From Prorocentrum cordatum (taxonomy: Eukaryota; Sar; Dinophyceae; Prorocentrales; Prorocentraceae), in NCBI GenBank assembly GCA_963575745.1, contig CAUYUJ010021054.1, positions 10,001 to 35,000 of the forward strand: a DNA stretch of 25,000 nucleotides. The letters are read 5' to 3'. Under the pieces are notes generated by a model, which did not search any database, was not told where the DNA came from, and saw only the letters and a program-made list of their open reading frames with translations. The position numbers and the translations under genes are program-made. The stretch's first letter is position 1. The number at the start of each line of letters is the position of its first letter. Below are positions 24,731 to 25,000 of the stretch, one piece after another.

Positions 24731-25000
24731 AGAGGGCCCTCTGACACCTCGCGGGGCGCCCCAGTCCAGACCCAGGTGTAGTGGATAGGGGCATGGGGGA
24801 AACCCCTCCCCGAAGGGGAAGAGAGGGGGTAGCAGAACGAGCTCGCTAGACCACTCACGCCTTAAAGGCCAGGTGGGGTCTGACGCCACAGCGCGTAACA
24901 CAGAATTCCCCAGCATTTTGCTTAGGGCTGCACGTTGCTCGAGCTTCCCTGGGCGGTCCAGTTCAGCCAGCCAGCCCCCGCCCTGCTGCCCCAGGTGCCG
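24731..25000. other. Intergenic to the window end, nothing recognised
   Basis: Contains a small hairpin (cccctccccgaaggggaag near 24806) and no supported gene. Confidence 0.35.

Overview
The window looks like nuclear DNA of a dinoflagellate. It is GC-rich, full of simple repeats, and nearly free of long intact genes. It has one plastid/mitochondrion-style PPR gene with tandem relics, and a non-LTR retrotransposon whose reverse transcriptase motifs (an FFD-x-EAAFPSV motif A, FNES-x-LGFLPKT, a PGPRD C-terminal block) are, from memory, typical of dinoflagellate LINEs. The GC level would fit a Prorocentrum-like species better than Symbiodinium, but that is a guess. No bacterial operons, tRNA, rRNA, spliced-leader gene or CRISPR array were seen.

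Left third (1-9.9 kb): intergenic DNA built from repeats. Two 154-bp copies of a foldback element (124-277 and 774-927) lie in opposite orientation around a CTC microsatellite, and a third, truncated copy sits at 8946-9051. A second foldback family has 35-bp nearly perfect terminal inverted repeats (6695-6935), with an older relative at 1215-1384. There is a 683-bp CTC tract (4492-5174), GGA and GT arrays, several hairpins, and short candidate exons of unknown function.

Middle (9.9-18.9 kb): a decayed second copy of the PPR gene, cut in two. The first piece (9891-10243) has lost about 0.9 kb internally and carries an in-frame stop. It ends where the second piece (18062-18287) begins, at the codon equivalent to PPR residue 345. 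Between them lie about 7.8 kb holding a frameshifted LINE: an unrecognised 5' coding part, an AP-type endonuclease, the reverse transcriptase and a Cys/His C-terminus. The two breakpoints share the sequence AAGTCGTG, as expected of a target-site duplication. The second piece is itself interrupted by a 221-bp dispersed element whose other copy is at 986-1212.

Right third (18.9-25 kb): a degenerate 15-bp minisatellite (19291-19795), a GT array, the intact PPR gene (20836-22191), a CAT-triplet array (22619-23008), a family of units ending in tatccccaggg (23.5-24.0 kb) and a degenerate 11-bp repeat (24.4-24.73 kb). The only gene with a convincing intact reading frame is the PPR gene. Everything else recognisable is transposon-derived, decayed or repetitive. 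All similarity statements come from reading by eye; no alignment or search was run.
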